64,000 bases of DNA from Rhizobium aethiopicum (GTDB lineage: Bacteria > Pseudomonadota > Alphaproteobacteria > Rhizobiales > Rhizobiaceae), in NCBI RefSeq assembly GCF_900094625.1, contig NZ_FMAJ01000004.1, positions 310,001 to 374,000 on the forward strand, written 5' to 3'. Positions within the stretch are counted from its first letter, which is position 1; the number at the start of each line of letters is the position of its first letter. Positions 44,595 to 54,014 of this stretch are shown piece after piece. A model generated the notes under the pieces. The model saw nothing but the letters and a program-made list of their open reading frames with translations, was not told the origin of the DNA and made no database searches. The position numbers were made by a program, and so were the translations under genes.

Positions 44595-46205
44595 TCACGA
44601 TTGCAGCGCGGTATCGCCCCAGTTCGAGACCGCCCAGCGCGGATTGTTCGAGACGTTGAGCACGGTATCGCGCGCGACGGTGATGAAGCCCCATTCCGCG
44701 ACGTTGATCAGCGGCAGGTCGGCGACGACGAGCTGTTGGAACTTGCGGTAGAGATCGGTGCGCGAGGCCGTGTCGACGGTTTCGGAAGCCTGCAGGATGA
44801 TCTTGTCGAGCTCCGGATTGGCATAGCCGCCCTGGTTGGAGAAGGGCACTCCATCAGGCGTGCCGGATCGGACGAGAATGGTGGTCGATATCGCCGGATC
44901 GCCGCGGAAGACCGGCGGGCCGACGGCGAGATCGAAATCGTGATCGGTATAGACAGCCTTCTGATGCGCGGCCGCGTCTGCGTTGACGATCTCGGCATCG
45001 ATGCCGATTACTGCAAGCGCCTGGCGAAGATAATCGCCGAACTGCCGGGTCTCGTTGAAATAGGGCGCCGGGCGCAGCTTCAGCTTGAAGCGGTTGCCAT
45101 CCGCTGCCTGTTTGTATCCCGCCCTGTCGAGAATATCGTTGGCGGCCGCGGGGTTGAAATCATAGGTCGCGACATCTGAAGTATAGAACTCCGGCGCATT
45201 CTTCGGAACCGGTCCGGTCGAGGCGGCGGCATAACCGAGGAAGATCGTGTCGACCACGAATTTCTTGTCGATCGCCTGCGCGATCGCCTGGCGGACCCGG
45301 AGATCGGCCAGTTCCTTGCGGCGGTGGTTGATCTCGACGACGAGCTGGTAGGTCAAGGCCTCGTAGCCCCTGGAAATCACCTTGATGCCGTCCACCTTGG
45401 AGATGCGGCCGAGATCGGCGAGCGGCACTGCCGAGAAGGCGGCAAGCTGAATTTCCTCGGCTTCGAGGGCCGCACCCGCCGCCTCGCGATCGGGCAGCAC
45501 GCGGTAGATGATCTCGTCGAGTTTCGGCTGGTCCTTGTCCCAGTAGTTCTCGTTGCGCGTCAGCCGGTAATATTCGCCAGGCTTGTGTTCGGCGAACTTG
45601 AACGGGCCGGTGCCGACGAGCTTGTTGTTGGCCGGATTCGTGGCGATATCGCTGCCGTCGAAGATATGTTTGGCGACGACGCTTGTTACAACAGGCAGCG
45701 CGTTGCGGATGAGCTGGAACGGCGTCGGCTTGGAGAAGCGGAAGATCGCGGTGTAATCGTCGGGCGTGTCGACGGCTTCCAGATTGGCGAAGACCAGACG
45801 GCCGAGATTCTGCAGCGGCTTCCAGATATTGAGCGCGGAGAAGGCGACATCGACCGAGGTGAACGGCTTGCCGTCGTGCCAGGTCACACCGTCGCGCAGC
45901 TTGAAGGTGACAGAGAGGCCATCGGGCGAACCTTGCCAGGAGGTGGCGAGACGCGGCGAAAGCCCGTCCCTGCCATCGAAGGACGCTTCGGCAAGCGGCT
46001 CGATCACCTTGCTTGCGATGAAGAAGACGCCGTTCGAGGCGACGATGGCGGGGTTGAGGTTCTTCGGCTCGGAATCGGCCGCGACGACCAGCCGGCCACC
46101 ACTCGGCGCGGACTGCGCTAAGGCCGGCCTGGCGAGCGCTGTGGAGGCAAGCAGCAGGGCGGTGCCTTTCATCAGCCTGCGCCGCGAGAATTCTGGAATG
46201 GTCAT
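44595..46205 (-). CDS. Peptide/opine-type ABC importer, periplasmic binding protein (SBP family 5)
   Basis: A 536-residue family 5 binding protein. The leader has a twin-arginine motif (SRRRLMKG, residues 7-14) ahead of a hydrophobic core ending ARPALAQ, so export may be by Tat. The mature sequence has the family features GRLVVAADSEPKNLNPAI, FKLRDGVTWHDGKPFTSVDVAFS and VGTGPFKFAEHKPG. The ATG at 46205 has AGGAGGGCGC before it. Family 5 proteins bind peptides, opines, nickel complexes, glutathione or agrocinopine-type compounds. Linked GDPD and aminotransferase genes argue against a plain peptide ligand. Confidence 0.92.
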   Translation of the reverse strand: MTIPEFSRRRLMKGTALLLASTALARPALAQSAPSGGRLVVAADSEPKNLNPAIVASNGVFFIASKVIEPLAEASFDGRDGLSPRLATSWQGSPDGLSVTFKLRDGVTWHDGKPFTSVDVAFSALNIWKPLQNLGRLVFANLEAVDTPDDYTAIFRFSKPTPFQLIRNALPVVTSVVAKHIFDGSDIATNPANNKLVGTGPFKFAEHKPGEYYRLTRNENYWDKDQPKLDEIIYRVLPDREAAGAALEAEEIQLAAFSAVPLADLGRISKVDGIKVISRGYEALTYQLVVEINHRRKELADLRVRQAIAQAIDKKFVVDTIFLGYAAASTGPVPKNAPEFYTSDVATYDFNPAAANDILDRAGYKQAADGNRFKLKLRPAPYFNETRQFGDYLRQALAVIGIDAEIVNADAAAHQKAVYTDHDFDLAVGPPVFRGDPAISTTILVRSGTPDGVPFSNQGGYANPELDKIILQASETVDTASRTDLYRKFQQLVVADLPLINVAEWGFITVARDTVLNVSNNPRWAVSNWGDTALQS

Positions 46206-46327
46206 GCGCCCTCCTGATCGATCAAATTCCGAGCGCCCATATTCGAGGCGAAACACCGATTGTCATAGAGATAAATTCGAATGAGCAGGCTCCGCGAGAG
46301 ATTTTTTGTCACCGAGCCATTATTGAT

Positions 46328-46491
46328 CTAGCCGCTGCCGGCAAAGCGCCAGGGATCGATGCATTCGACGCCGAGCGGGACGAAATGGGCGACATTGCGG
46401 GTAACCAGCTTCAGCCCATGTTCCAGCGCCGTGGCGGCGATCAGTGCATCTGCGGATGGGCGTTTGTCTGCCGTCGGCAGCAGGCCGGCCC
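46328..46491 (-). pseudogene. VapC/FitB-type PIN-domain toxin remnant (C-terminal fragment)
   Basis: The minus strand encodes, in frame up to the TAG at 46328-46330, a stretch with PSADALIAATALEHGLKLVTRN and VAHFVPLGVECIDPW, which is the C-terminal quarter of VapC/FitB PIN-domain RNases (the conserved DAxIAAxA and LVTRNxxxF block). No start codon or N-terminal catalytic region is present: upstream the frame runs into the LacI gene in a different reading frame. No antitoxin gene is adjacent. It is a leftover of a toxin-antitoxin module, truncated where the LacI gene now ends. Confidence 0.8.
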
Positions 46492-47523
46492 TCAGACCTC
46501 AAACACGTCGCTTTCCCCTGGTACCAACTCCAGGGGCCAGATGATGTTGCGGCCGCCATCCGGATAGAAAGCGCGATAAGCCGGCATGTGGGCGAGCAGC
46601 ATCTGCCCAAGCGCAATACCGAGATCGTAGAGCGACAGGCGGAAGCAGCTGAGCGATGGCTGCAGGAAGCGTGCGCGTGGCGCATCGCGAAAGCCGATCA
46701 CTGCAAGGTCGCGGCCGATCCGGATGCCTGCTTCCATCAGCCGGCGGTAAAGACCGATCGCCATCAGCTCGTAGATCAGGATGACCGCGGTCGGCCGATC
46801 TTCAAGCTGCAGCAGTTCATGCGCCGCCTGATAGCCGCCCTGTTCGCTCGACCTGACGCGAATGACGAGCGACGGGTCGAAGGGGATATCGTGCCGTTCG
46901 AGCGTGCGGCGATAGCTCTCGACAAAGACGTAGCCGAGGTTGACCTCGCTTGAGGGCGCGGTGATCGCGATCCGGCGATGGCCGCGCGCGACCAGCCTTT
47001 CGACAGCGCGTTCAGCGACACCCTCGAAATCGAGATCGACCCAGGGGTAATTGCCGGCCGAAAGGCTGCGGCCGACGGCAGCGAAGGGGATCTTTGCCCG
47101 CGAGAGAAGATCGATGCGCCGATCGATGCGCTGCGTATTGGAGATGATCATCGCATCGACGACACGCCTCGCCACCATGCGCTTCAGATATTCGCACGGG
47201 TCTTCGTCGGCCGGGCAGGGGAGCATGAGGAGGTCGAGTTTATGGCGGGCAAAGACATGCTGCAGGCCGCTGGTGACGCCGAGGAAAAAGTTGTCGGCAT
47301 TTTCGACAGCTTCCTGGCTGGCCTCGATCATCAGCCCGATGACCTTCGTCTCCCCTTGCCGAAGGCTTCGCCCCGATTGATTGGCGACATAGCCGAACTC
47401 CTCGGCCGCCGCGAGCACGCGCCGGCGGGTTTCCTCGTTCACATCAGGCTTGCCGTTCAGTGCACGGGAGACCGTGCCGATCGAGATATCCAGGTGTTCG
47501 GCAAGCTGGCGAATCCCTTTCAT
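46492..47523 (-). CDS. LacI-family transcriptional regulator
   Basis: A 343-residue repressor with an N-terminal helix-turn-helix (GIRQLAEHLDISIGTVSRALNG, about residues 3-24), hinge FGYVANQSGRSLRQG and a sugar-sensor domain to the C-terminus. I chose the ATG at 47523 because family members begin one or two residues before this helix; the open frame extends 11 codons upstream. It is divergent from the dehydrogenase-isomerase-importer operon, 137 bp away, and a perfect LacI-type palindrome lies in that gap, so it very probably represses that operon until the sugar or its derivative is present. Confidence 0.93.
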   Translation of the reverse strand: MKGIRQLAEHLDISIGTVSRALNGKPDVNEETRRRVLAAAEEFGYVANQSGRSLRQGETKVIGLMIEASQEAVENADNFFLGVTSGLQHVFARHKLDLLMLPCPADEDPCEYLKRMVARRVVDAMIISNTQRIDRRIDLLSRAKIPFAAVGRSLSAGNYPWVDLDFEGVAERAVERLVARGHRRIAITAPSSEVNLGYVFVESYRRTLERHDIPFDPSLVIRVRSSEQGGYQAAHELLQLEDRPTAVILIYELMAIGLYRRLMEAGIRIGRDLAVIGFRDAPRARFLQPSLSCFRLSLYDLGIALGQMLLAHMPAYRAFYPDGGRNIIWPLELVPGESDVFEV

Positions 47524-47568
47524 GGCTGGCGATTCTCCTACGGTCCGCACTTTCACGTTTCGCCTCTA

Positions 47569-47597
47569 TTGACAGCGCAAAATGTTTTCGCCTACAG
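47569..47597 (+). promoter_or_regulatory. Predicted promoter of the dehydrogenase-isomerase-importer operon
   Basis: A perfect TTGACA -35 (47569-47574) and a CTACAG -10 (47592-47597) are 17 bp apart, 60 bp ahead of the first gene. The operator palindrome starts two bases after the -10. Confidence 0.6.
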
Positions 47598-47598
47598 T

Positions 47599-47612
47599 CG
47601 TAAACGTTTACG
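47599..47612. promoter_or_regulatory. LacI-family operator
   Basis: CGTAAACGTTTACG is a perfect 14-bp palindrome with the central ACGT and flanking AAAC/GTTT typical of LacI/GalR operators. It lies at the predicted transcription start between the divergent LacI gene and its target operon. Confidence 0.82.
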
Positions 47613-47659
47613 GGATGTGTGTCACCAGGAGAGTCGGCACCATTCCTTCGGAGGAAATC

Positions 47660-48694
47660 GTGAAATTCAGTGCCATTCTGTGCGGGTGCGGAGCTATGTC
47701 GAAAGGTTGGTTGCGCGCTATCGCGTCCAACCCTCAACTCGCCGAGTCCATCGCCATCGTCGGCCTCGTCGACCTGAACCGGGAGACGGCGGAAAAACTC
47801 GCTGCCGAGTTCGGTCTGGAAGGCGCCGTCATCGGTTCGGACCTGTCCGCCGTCATCACTGCCACGAAAGCCGATCTGGTCTTCGATATCGTCATTCCAA
47901 CTGCCCGTTACGATGTCGTTTCGACCGCGCTCAAGGCCGGCTGCCACGTGCTCAGCGAAAAGCCGATGGCCGCCTCGCTGGCCGAAGGCGCTGCCCTGAT
48001 CGATCTCGCCGCAGAGACCGGCCGCATCCATGCCGTCATCCAGAACCGTCGCTTCATATCGGGGGTCAGGCGTCTGCGCCGTTTCGTCGACAGCGGTGCG
48101 ATCGGCGAACTCACCGGCATCCATTGCGATTTCTTCCTCGCGCCGCATTTCGGCGGCTTCCGCGAGGAGATGGACAATGTGCTGCTTCTCGACATGGCAA
48201 TCCACACCTTCGATGCGGCGCGCTACGTCGCGGACAGGAAACCGCTCGCCGTCTACTGCGTGGAGCGCAACCCGAAGGGTTCCTGGTACCGGCACGGCGC
48301 CTCGGCGAACGCAATCTTCGAATTTTCCGACGACATCGTTTTCACCTATCGCGGTTCCTGGTGCGCCGAAGGCGAGCGCACCAGCTGGGAAAGCCAGTGG
48401 CGTCTCGTCGGCTCGAAGGGAATGCTGACCTGGGACGGTGAGGAGGGTTTCAAGGCCGCCGTCGCCGGCGAAGAGCCCGGTCTTCTGCGCGGCTTTGCTT
48501 CCGTAAACGTTCCCGGTCCGGAGCACGACGAGGAAACTCACGGCCATTCCAGCGTCATCGCTGATTTCATCGCGGCGATTCGCACCGGCAAGCAGCCCGA
48601 GACCGTCAATTCCGACAATATCAGAAGCCTTGCCATGGTCTTCGGCGCGATCGAAAGCGCCCGGACCGGCCGGCGCGTCGAAATTTCAGCATAG
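47660..48694 (+). CDS. Gfo/Idh/MocA-family oxidoreductase
   Basis: A 344-residue NAD(P)-dependent dehydrogenase: KFSAILCGCGAMSKGWL as nucleotide loop, SEKPMA near residue 97 with the catalytic lysine, and DMAIHTFDAARY with the active-site aspartate and histidine. The start is a GTG at 47660 with GGAGGAAATC before it; the frame is open 26 codons further up, but that crosses the operator. It is the first gene of the LacI-controlled operon and 11 bases from a TIM-barrel isomerase gene, the pairing often found in cyclitol and keto-sugar pathways. Confidence 0.88.
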   Translation: MKFSAILCGCGAMSKGWLRAIASNPQLAESIAIVGLVDLNRETAEKLAAEFGLEGAVIGSDLSAVITATKADLVFDIVIPTARYDVVSTALKAGCHVLSEKPMAASLAEGAALIDLAAETGRIHAVIQNRRFISGVRRLRRFVDSGAIGELTGIHCDFFLAPHFGGFREEMDNVLLLDMAIHTFDAARYVADRKPLAVYCVERNPKGSWYRHGASANAIFEFSDDIVFTYRGSWCAEGERTSWESQWRLVGSKGMLTWDGEEGFKAAVAGEEPGLLRGFASVNVPGPEHDEETHGHSSVIADFIAAIRTGKQPETVNSDNIRSLAMVFGAIESARTGRRVEISA

Positions 48695-48705
48695 GATGAC
48701 GTGAC

Positions 48706-49608
48706 GTGAGCAACCCTGCAAAATCCATTCGCATCGGCACCATGGTCAGCGGCAACAAGGGCGATGCCGCCGCCCGCATCGGTGAGATCGCCGACCTCGG
48801 CTTCGAAAGTTTCGAACCCTTCTTCTGGCAGACGACCAAGGGCCAGAATCTGGCCGAACTCGGCAAGCGCTGCCTTGACGCAATTGGCGACCGCGATATC
48901 ACCATTTCGACGCTCGGCATGTTCGGCAACCCGCTGGAAGAGGACGCAATCGACCTGGAGACGTTGCAGGGCTGGAAGGATTGCATCGACAATGCCCATC
49001 ATTTCGGCGCCACCTGCGTTGCCGGCTTCACCGGCCGCGTCCGCGGCAAGCCGCTGACCGACAGCCTGCCGCGCTACAGAGAGATCTGGAGCGAGCTCGC
49101 CAAGCGCGCCGCCGATATGGGGATCAAAATCGCGTTTGAGAATTGCGCCATGGACGGCAACTGGGCGAGCGGCGACTGGAACATTGCCCATAACCCGGAC
49201 GCCTGGGAGCTGATCTTCAACGAGACGCCCGATGACCATATCGGCTTGGAATGGGAACCCTGCCACCAGATGGTCTATCTGATCGACCCTCTGCCGCAGA
49301 TCCGCAAATGGGCGCACAAGTTCTTCCACGTCCACGGCAAGGACGCGACCATCCGCTGGGAGGTCATCAAGGAACACGGCATCTTCGGCAAGGAGAAGTT
49401 CGTCTTCATGCGTACGCCGGGCTTCGGCGACAGCAACTGGACCGACATCATTTCCGAACTGCGCCTTGCCGGCTGGTCGGGCTCGATCGACATCGAAGGC
49501 TGGCACGACCCGGTCTATCGCGACGAACTCGAAATGACCGGCCAGGTCTATGCACTGAACCACCTCAAGCATGCCCGGGGCGGTGAATTCATCGCCGATC
49601 CGGCCTGA
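48706..49608 (+). CDS. Sugar phosphate isomerase/epimerase family TIM barrel (AP-endonuclease 2 fold)
   Basis: A 300-residue metal-dependent TIM-barrel protein of the IolE/IolI-like group. The ligand set is visible: Glu145 (FENC), Glu or Asp in LEWEPCH around 182-187, His210 (VHGKD) and Glu264 (DIEGWHD). It begins with a GTG 11 bases after the dehydrogenase gene. Such enzymes isomerise or dehydrate keto-sugars and inososes. With the dehydrogenase upstream and a phosphatase at the operon end, a cyclitol or keto-sugar substrate fits. Substrate not proven by sequence. Confidence 0.87.
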   Translation: MSNPAKSIRIGTMVSGNKGDAAARIGEIADLGFESFEPFFWQTTKGQNLAELGKRCLDAIGDRDITISTLGMFGNPLEEDAIDLETLQGWKDCIDNAHHFGATCVAGFTGRVRGKPLTDSLPRYREIWSELAKRAADMGIKIAFENCAMDGNWASGDWNIAHNPDAWELIFNETPDDHIGLEWEPCHQMVYLIDPLPQIRKWAHKFFHVHGKDATIRWEVIKEHGIFGKEKFVFMRTPGFGDSNWTDIISELRLAGWSGSIDIEGWHDPVYRDELEMTGQVYALNHLKHARGGEFIADPA

Positions 49609-49669
49609 TGATATCGTTTCCGGCAAGGAGGATTTGCCGGAAACGGGATAACCACAAAGGAGGAGAACC

Positions 49670-50902
49670 ATGGCTATCCGCAAATTTGCAATTCTCGGCG
49701 CGCTGGCGCTTGCAGGCGTCTCGCTCTTCGGTCTTTCGGCCAAGGCCGAAGACGTTACCCTGACGCTCTGGTCGCTCGACAAGGACACCCAGCCGGCGCC
49801 GAACCTCGTCAAGGAATTCAACGCCCAGAACAACGGCATCAAGATCGAATACCGGCTGATCCAGTTCGACGATGTCGTCACCGAGGCGATGCGCGCCTAC
49901 GCCACCGGCCAGGCGCCCGATATCATCGCCGTCGACAATCCCGAGCATGCGCTCTTTTCATCGCGCGGCGCCTTCCTCGATCTCACCGACATGATTGCCA
50001 AATCGGCCGTCATCAAGCCTGAAAACTATTTCCCCGGCCCGCTGAAATCGGTCGAGTGGGACGGCAAATATTACGGCGTGCCAAAGGCGACGAATACGAT
50101 CGCGCTCTACTACAACAAGGACATGTTCAAGGCGAAGGGCCTCGACCCGAATAAGCCGCCGCAGACGTGGGACGAGCTGGTCGAGGATGCGCGCAAGCTG
50201 ACCGACCCCGCGAAGAACATCTATGGACTTGCCTTCTCGGCCAAGGCGAACGAGGAGGGCACCTTCCAGTTCCTTCCCTGGGCCCAGATGGGCGGCGGCG
50301 GCTACGAGCACATCAATGCCGATGGCGCGGTGAAGGCGCTCGAGACCTGGAAGACGATCATCGACGAGAAGCTCGCTTCCCCCGATAGTCTGACGCGCGG
50401 CCAGTGGGATTCGACCGGCACCTTCAATTCCGGTAATGCGGCCATGGCGATCTCGGGCCCGTGGGAACTCGACCGCATGGTGCAGGAGGCGAAGTTCGAC
50501 TGGGGCGTCACCCTGCTTCCGGTTCCCAAGGAAGGGGCTGAACGTTCCTCGGCCATGGGCGACTTCAACTGGGCGATCTTCGCCACCAGCAAACATCCGG
50601 CTGAAGCCTTCAAGGCGCTCGAATTCTTCGCCTCGCAGGACGACAAGATGTTTAAGAATTTCGGCCAGCTTCCGGCCCGTTCCGACATCTCGATCCCCGA
50701 GAGCGGCCAGCCGCTGAAGGACGCCGCCCTCAAGGTCTTCCTCGAACAGCTGAAATACGCCAAGCCACGCGGCCCCCATCCCCAATGGCCGAAGATCTCC
50801 AAGGCAATCCAAGACGCCATCCAGGCGGCGCTGACAGGCCAGATGAGCCCTAAGGACGCGCTCGATCAGGCGGCCGACAAGATCAAGGCTGTACTTGGTT
50901 GA
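49670..50902 (+). CDS. Sugar ABC importer, periplasmic binding protein (CUT1)
   Basis: A 410-residue family 1 binding protein with a Sec signal (1-26, ending LSAKAED) and mature start [63 protein letters not shown] sequence near 125-155 is the standard inter-domain region. The AAAGGAGGAGAACC leader is a strong ribosome-binding site. It lies third in the LacI-regulated operon and feeds the following two permeases and ATPase. Confidence 0.92.
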   Translation: MAIRKFAILGALALAGVSLFGLSAKAEDVTLTLWSLDKDTQPAPNLVKEFNAQNNGIKIEYRLIQFDDVVTEAMRAYATGQAPDIIAVDNPEHALFSSRGAFLDLTDMIAKSAVIKPENYFPGPLKSVEWDGKYYGVPKATNTIALYYNKDMFKAKGLDPNKPPQTWDELVEDARKLTDPAKNIYGLAFSAKANEEGTFQFLPWAQMGGGGYEHINADGAVKALETWKTIIDEKLASPDSLTRGQWDSTGTFNSGNAAMAISGPWELDRMVQEAKFDWGVTLLPVPKEGAERSSAMGDFNWAIFATSKHPAEAFKALEFFASQDDKMFKNFGQLPARSDISIPESGQPLKDAALKVFLEQLKYAKPRGPHPQWPKISKAIQDAIQAALTGQMSPKDALDQAADKIKAVLG

Positions 50903-50924
50903 GGAGCGGTTCGGCGCGGCCGAA

Positions 50925-51026
50925 GCAATCGATCCAATGAATCGATTGCAGCGACAAACGCCCGAAGCGCGAGCGCAGGCCGGGTCGCCACTTGCTCCCT
51001 CTTCTTCTCCCCATCGGGGAGAAGAA
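50925..51026 (+). repeat. Two hairpins between binding-protein and permease genes
   Basis: First, gcaatcgat (50925-50933) and atcgattgc (50941-50949) form a perfect 9-bp inverted repeat. Second, ttcttctcccc (51002-51012) and its inverse (51016-51026) form a perfect 11-bp stem with a 3-base loop. The second resembles the core of a rhizobial mosaic element. Together they fill the 204-bp gap and may reduce read-through into the permease genes. Confidence 0.55.
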
Positions 51027-51106
51027 AAATCTAACCTTTCCTCCCGGCAGGGGCTGTCTTCCGCATCATGCGTCAGGCGGCCCCCGTTCGGGACATCGGA
51101 GGACTC

Positions 51107-52009
51107 ATGAAGAGGATCCTGACGAGCGTCAGGGACGGCCGCGGTTTCGACATCGTCCTGGTCGCTTTTCCCCTTGGCTTTCTGTTCCTGATGGCGGGCC
51201 TGCCGCTCATCTACAATGTCGTGATGAGTTTCCAGGAGGTCGACATGTTCAGCCTCGGCACCTTCTCGCGCCCCTTCGTCGGCTTCAAGAACTACACAGA
51301 TCTCTTCGCGCAGCCGGAAACGCTGCCGATCCTCTACAACACGCTCATCTTCGTCACCGGCTCGATCGCCGGCCAGTTCCTGATCGGCTTCGGCCTGGCG
51401 CTATTCTTCTGGGTCAATTTTCCCGGCGCTTCCTGGATGCGCGGCCTTTTCCTTGTCTCCTGGGTGATGCCGGGCCTCGTAGTCGGCGCCATCTGGAACT
51501 GGATTCTCTCGGGCGATTTTGGAGTGCTGAATTTCATCCTCAGGGAAAGCGGCATCATCTCCGGCAATATCTTCTGGCGCTCGGACCCGCATTATTCGCT
51601 TTATGCGGTGATCATCGCCAACATCTGGCTCGGCACCTCGTTCAACATGATCCTACTGTCCGTCGGGCTTGCCGGCATTCCTGCCGATCTCTACGAAGCG
51701 GCCGAACTCGACGGCGCCAATGTCTGGCAGCGCTTCTGGACGATCACGCTGCCGATGATGCGCTCGACGATCGGCGCCATCATCGCGCTCGGGCTGATCT
51801 TCACCCTGCAGCAGTTCGATCTTTTCGCCGCCATCACCTCGGGCGGGCCGAACAATTCGTCGAATGTCACGCAATATTGGGCCTGGGATCTTTCCTTCCG
51901 GCAATACGACTTCGCCAAGGGCGCAACGATCTCCGTCATCATGATCGTCTTCGTCATGTTCGCCTCCGTCGTCTACGTCCGCTCCACGCGTCATGAGGTG
52001 CGCGGATGA
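51107..52009 (+). CDS. Sugar ABC importer permease, MalF/UgpA type
   Basis: A 300-residue permease with six helices. The EAA loop is YEAAELDGANVWQRFWTITLPMMR near residues 205-228, followed by TSGGPNNSSNVT. GGAGGACTC precedes the ATG at 51107; a 13-codon upstream extension is open but is repeat-derived sequence. It overlaps the next permease by 4 bases. Confidence 0.92.
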   Translation: MKRILTSVRDGRGFDIVLVAFPLGFLFLMAGLPLIYNVVMSFQEVDMFSLGTFSRPFVGFKNYTDLFAQPETLPILYNTLIFVTGSIAGQFLIGFGLALFFWVNFPGASWMRGLFLVSWVMPGLVVGAIWNWILSGDFGVLNFILRESGIISGNIFWRSDPHYSLYAVIIANIWLGTSFNMILLSVGLAGIPADLYEAAELDGANVWQRFWTITLPMMRSTIGAIIALGLIFTLQQFDLFAAITSGGPNNSSNVTQYWAWDLSFRQYDFAKGATISVIMIVFVMFASVVYVRSTRHEVRG

Positions 52010-52836
52010 GCACGACGACGAACCGCGACCGCCTGATGCTGGCAATCTCGATCGTCATGGCGGCGATCTATCTCTTCCCGCTCTACTGGATGTACATCAC
52101 CGCGCTGAAAAGCGGCTCGGAGATGTTCGCCACACCGCCGAGCTTCTGGCCTTCAGCGCCGCAATGGGGCACCTACACCTATGTCTGGGACAGCCGCGAC
52201 ATGGGCCGCTATCTCTGGAATTCGCTGCTTATCGCGCTCGGCGCCATGGCGCTCATCACCGTGCTCGGCGTCGGCTGCGCTTATGTGCTCGCGAGATACC
52301 GCAACGTCTGGGTGGATGTCGGCCTGTTCCTGATCCTGATGCTGCAGGTGCTGCCAGCCTCGCTGATGATCACGCCGATCTTCGTCGGCTTCTCGCAGAT
52401 CGGCCTGCTCTCCTATCCGCGTCTTGCCGTCATCATCGCAATCGCGGCAAAGAGCATGCCCTTCTTCGTCGTTCTGGTGCGGGCCACCTTCATGAGCGTT
52501 CCCCAGGAATTGGAGGAGGCGGCCCTGGTCGACGGCAATTCGCGTGTCGGCGCCTTTTTCAACATCGTGCTGCCGCTCGCCCGGAATGGCATCCTCGTCA
52601 GCGCCATCCTGATCTTCATGCAGGCCTTCGGCGAATTCGTCTATTCGAAGTCGATGATCCAGGCGGCCGAGCTACAGCCGGCAAGCGTCGGTCTCAACTC
52701 CTTCATGGGGCCGAACACCAACGAGTGGAACAACATCATGGCCTACGCCACGATGTATGTGACGCCGATCCTCGCCATCTTCGTTCTCTTGCAGCGCCGA
52801 ATCGTGTCCGGCCTCACCTCTGGAGCCCTGAAATGA
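52006..52836 (+). CDS. Sugar ABC importer permease, MalG/UgpE type
   Basis: A 276-residue permease with six helices and the EAA loop LEEAALVDGNSRVGAFFNIVLPLARNG near residues 165-192. The C-terminus QRRIVSGLTSGALK is typical of the family. It overlaps both neighbours by 4 bases (ATGA), so permeases and ATPase are translationally coupled. Confidence 0.93.
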   Translation: MSTTTNRDRLMLAISIVMAAIYLFPLYWMYITALKSGSEMFATPPSFWPSAPQWGTYTYVWDSRDMGRYLWNSLLIALGAMALITVLGVGCAYVLARYRNVWVDVGLFLILMLQVLPASLMITPIFVGFSQIGLLSYPRLAVIIAIAAKSMPFFVVLVRATFMSVPQELEEAALVDGNSRVGAFFNIVLPLARNGILVSAILIFMQAFGEFVYSKSMIQAAELQPASVGLNSFMGPNTNEWNNIMAYATMYVTPILAIFVLLQRRIVSGLTSGALK

Positions 52837-53903
52837 CCACGCAGATCGAGCTCAGAGGCGTCAACAAATATTACGGCGCCTTCCATGCCCTCAAAAATAT
52901 CGACCTTTCCATCGCGAAGGGCACTTTCGTCGCCCTCGTCGGCCCTTCCGGCTGCGGCAAGTCCACGCTGCTGCGTTCGCTCGCCGGCCTCGAAAGCATC
53001 TCGACCGGCGATCTCAGGATCGCCGGCGAGCTGATGAACGGCGTGCCCCCGCGCAAACGCGACGTCGCCATGGTCTTCCAGTCCTATGCGCTCTATCCGC
53101 ATATGACGGTGGAGGAAAACCTCACCTACAGCCTGCGCATTCGCGGCGTCGCCAAGGCGGAAGCCAAGAAGGCGGCCGATGACGTGGCGGCGACGACAGG
53201 CCTGTCACATCTTCTGAAACGCTATCCGCGCGAGCTTTCCGGTGGCCAGCGCCAGCGCGTCGCCATGAGCCGCGCCATCATCCGCCACCCGAAGGCTTTC
53301 CTGTTCGACGAGCCCCTCTCCAACCTGGACGCGGCGCTACGCGTCCATATGCGCAAGGAAATCCGGGCGCTGCATGACCGGCTGAACGCCACCTTCGTCT
53401 ACGTCACGCATGACCAGGTCGAAGCGATGACCATGGCCGACCATGTGGTTGTCATGCGCGACGGCATCATCGAACAGCAGGGCGCGCCGCTTGACCTTTA
53501 CGACCGGCCGGCCAACCGCTTCGTCGCTGGTTTCATCGGTTCTCCGGCGATGAATTTCATTCCGGCCGTCGCCGGGGAAGACGGCAAGAGCCTTGTATTG
53601 GATTTCGGTGCGGTGAAGCAGAAGCTTGCGATAGCACGCGCTGTCGAACCTGGGCGCAAACTCGTCGCCGGCATCCGGCCGGAGCACATCGAGGTGGTCG
53701 CGCCCGGGCAGGGCAGCTTCGACGTGCCGATCGCCTTCGTCGAATCGACGGGCTCCTCGACCTTCATCGTCGCGGCGACGCAGCCGGAACTGACGATCGT
53801 CGAGACGCGGCGCGACAAGGTCAGACCAGGAGAGATGATCGGACTTTCGGTCGACCCGGCCCAGGTCCACCTCTTTGACGCATCGACCGAGCGCCTGATA
53901 TAA
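52833..53903 (+). CDS. Sugar ABC importer ATPase, UgpC/MalK type
   Basis: A 356-residue ATPase: Walker [10 protein letters not shown] at 37-45, LSGGQRQR near 133, [14 protein letters not shown]alker B, VTHDQVEAMTM switch, then a TOBE domain with GIRPEHIEVV. The ATG at 52833 lies inside the ATGA overlap with the permease. It energises the third CUT1 importer of the window; sequence is similar throughout to the other two CUT1 ATPases here. Confidence 0.94.
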   Translation: MTTQIELRGVNKYYGAFHALKNIDLSIAKGTFVALVGPSGCGKSTLLRSLAGLESISTGDLRIAGELMNGVPPRKRDVAMVFQSYALYPHMTVEENLTYSLRIRGVAKAEAKKAADDVAATTGLSHLLKRYPRELSGGQRQRVAMSRAIIRHPKAFLFDEPLSNLDAALRVHMRKEIRALHDRLNATFVYVTHDQVEAMTMADHVVVMRDGIIEQQGAPLDLYDRPANRFVAGFIGSPAMNFIPAVAGEDGKSLVLDFGAVKQKLAIARAVEPGRKLVAGIRPEHIEVVAPGQGSFDVPIAFVESTGSSTFIVAATQPELTIVETRRDKVRPGEMIGLSVDPAQVHLFDASTERLI

Positions 53904-54014
53904 CATCCGTCATTCGACGGCGCGGGCAGCTTCATAAAAATATCATCGGCCTCTGCGAAGGGAGTGGCTCCGCACGATTTCATTCCGTCATATCTGCAGC
54001 ATCCGGATTTCTCC

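Noticed and set aside
46320..46685. 121-codon leftward frame covering the VapC remnant
   Set aside because: It is in a different frame from the PIN-domain fragment and shows no similarity to a known family.
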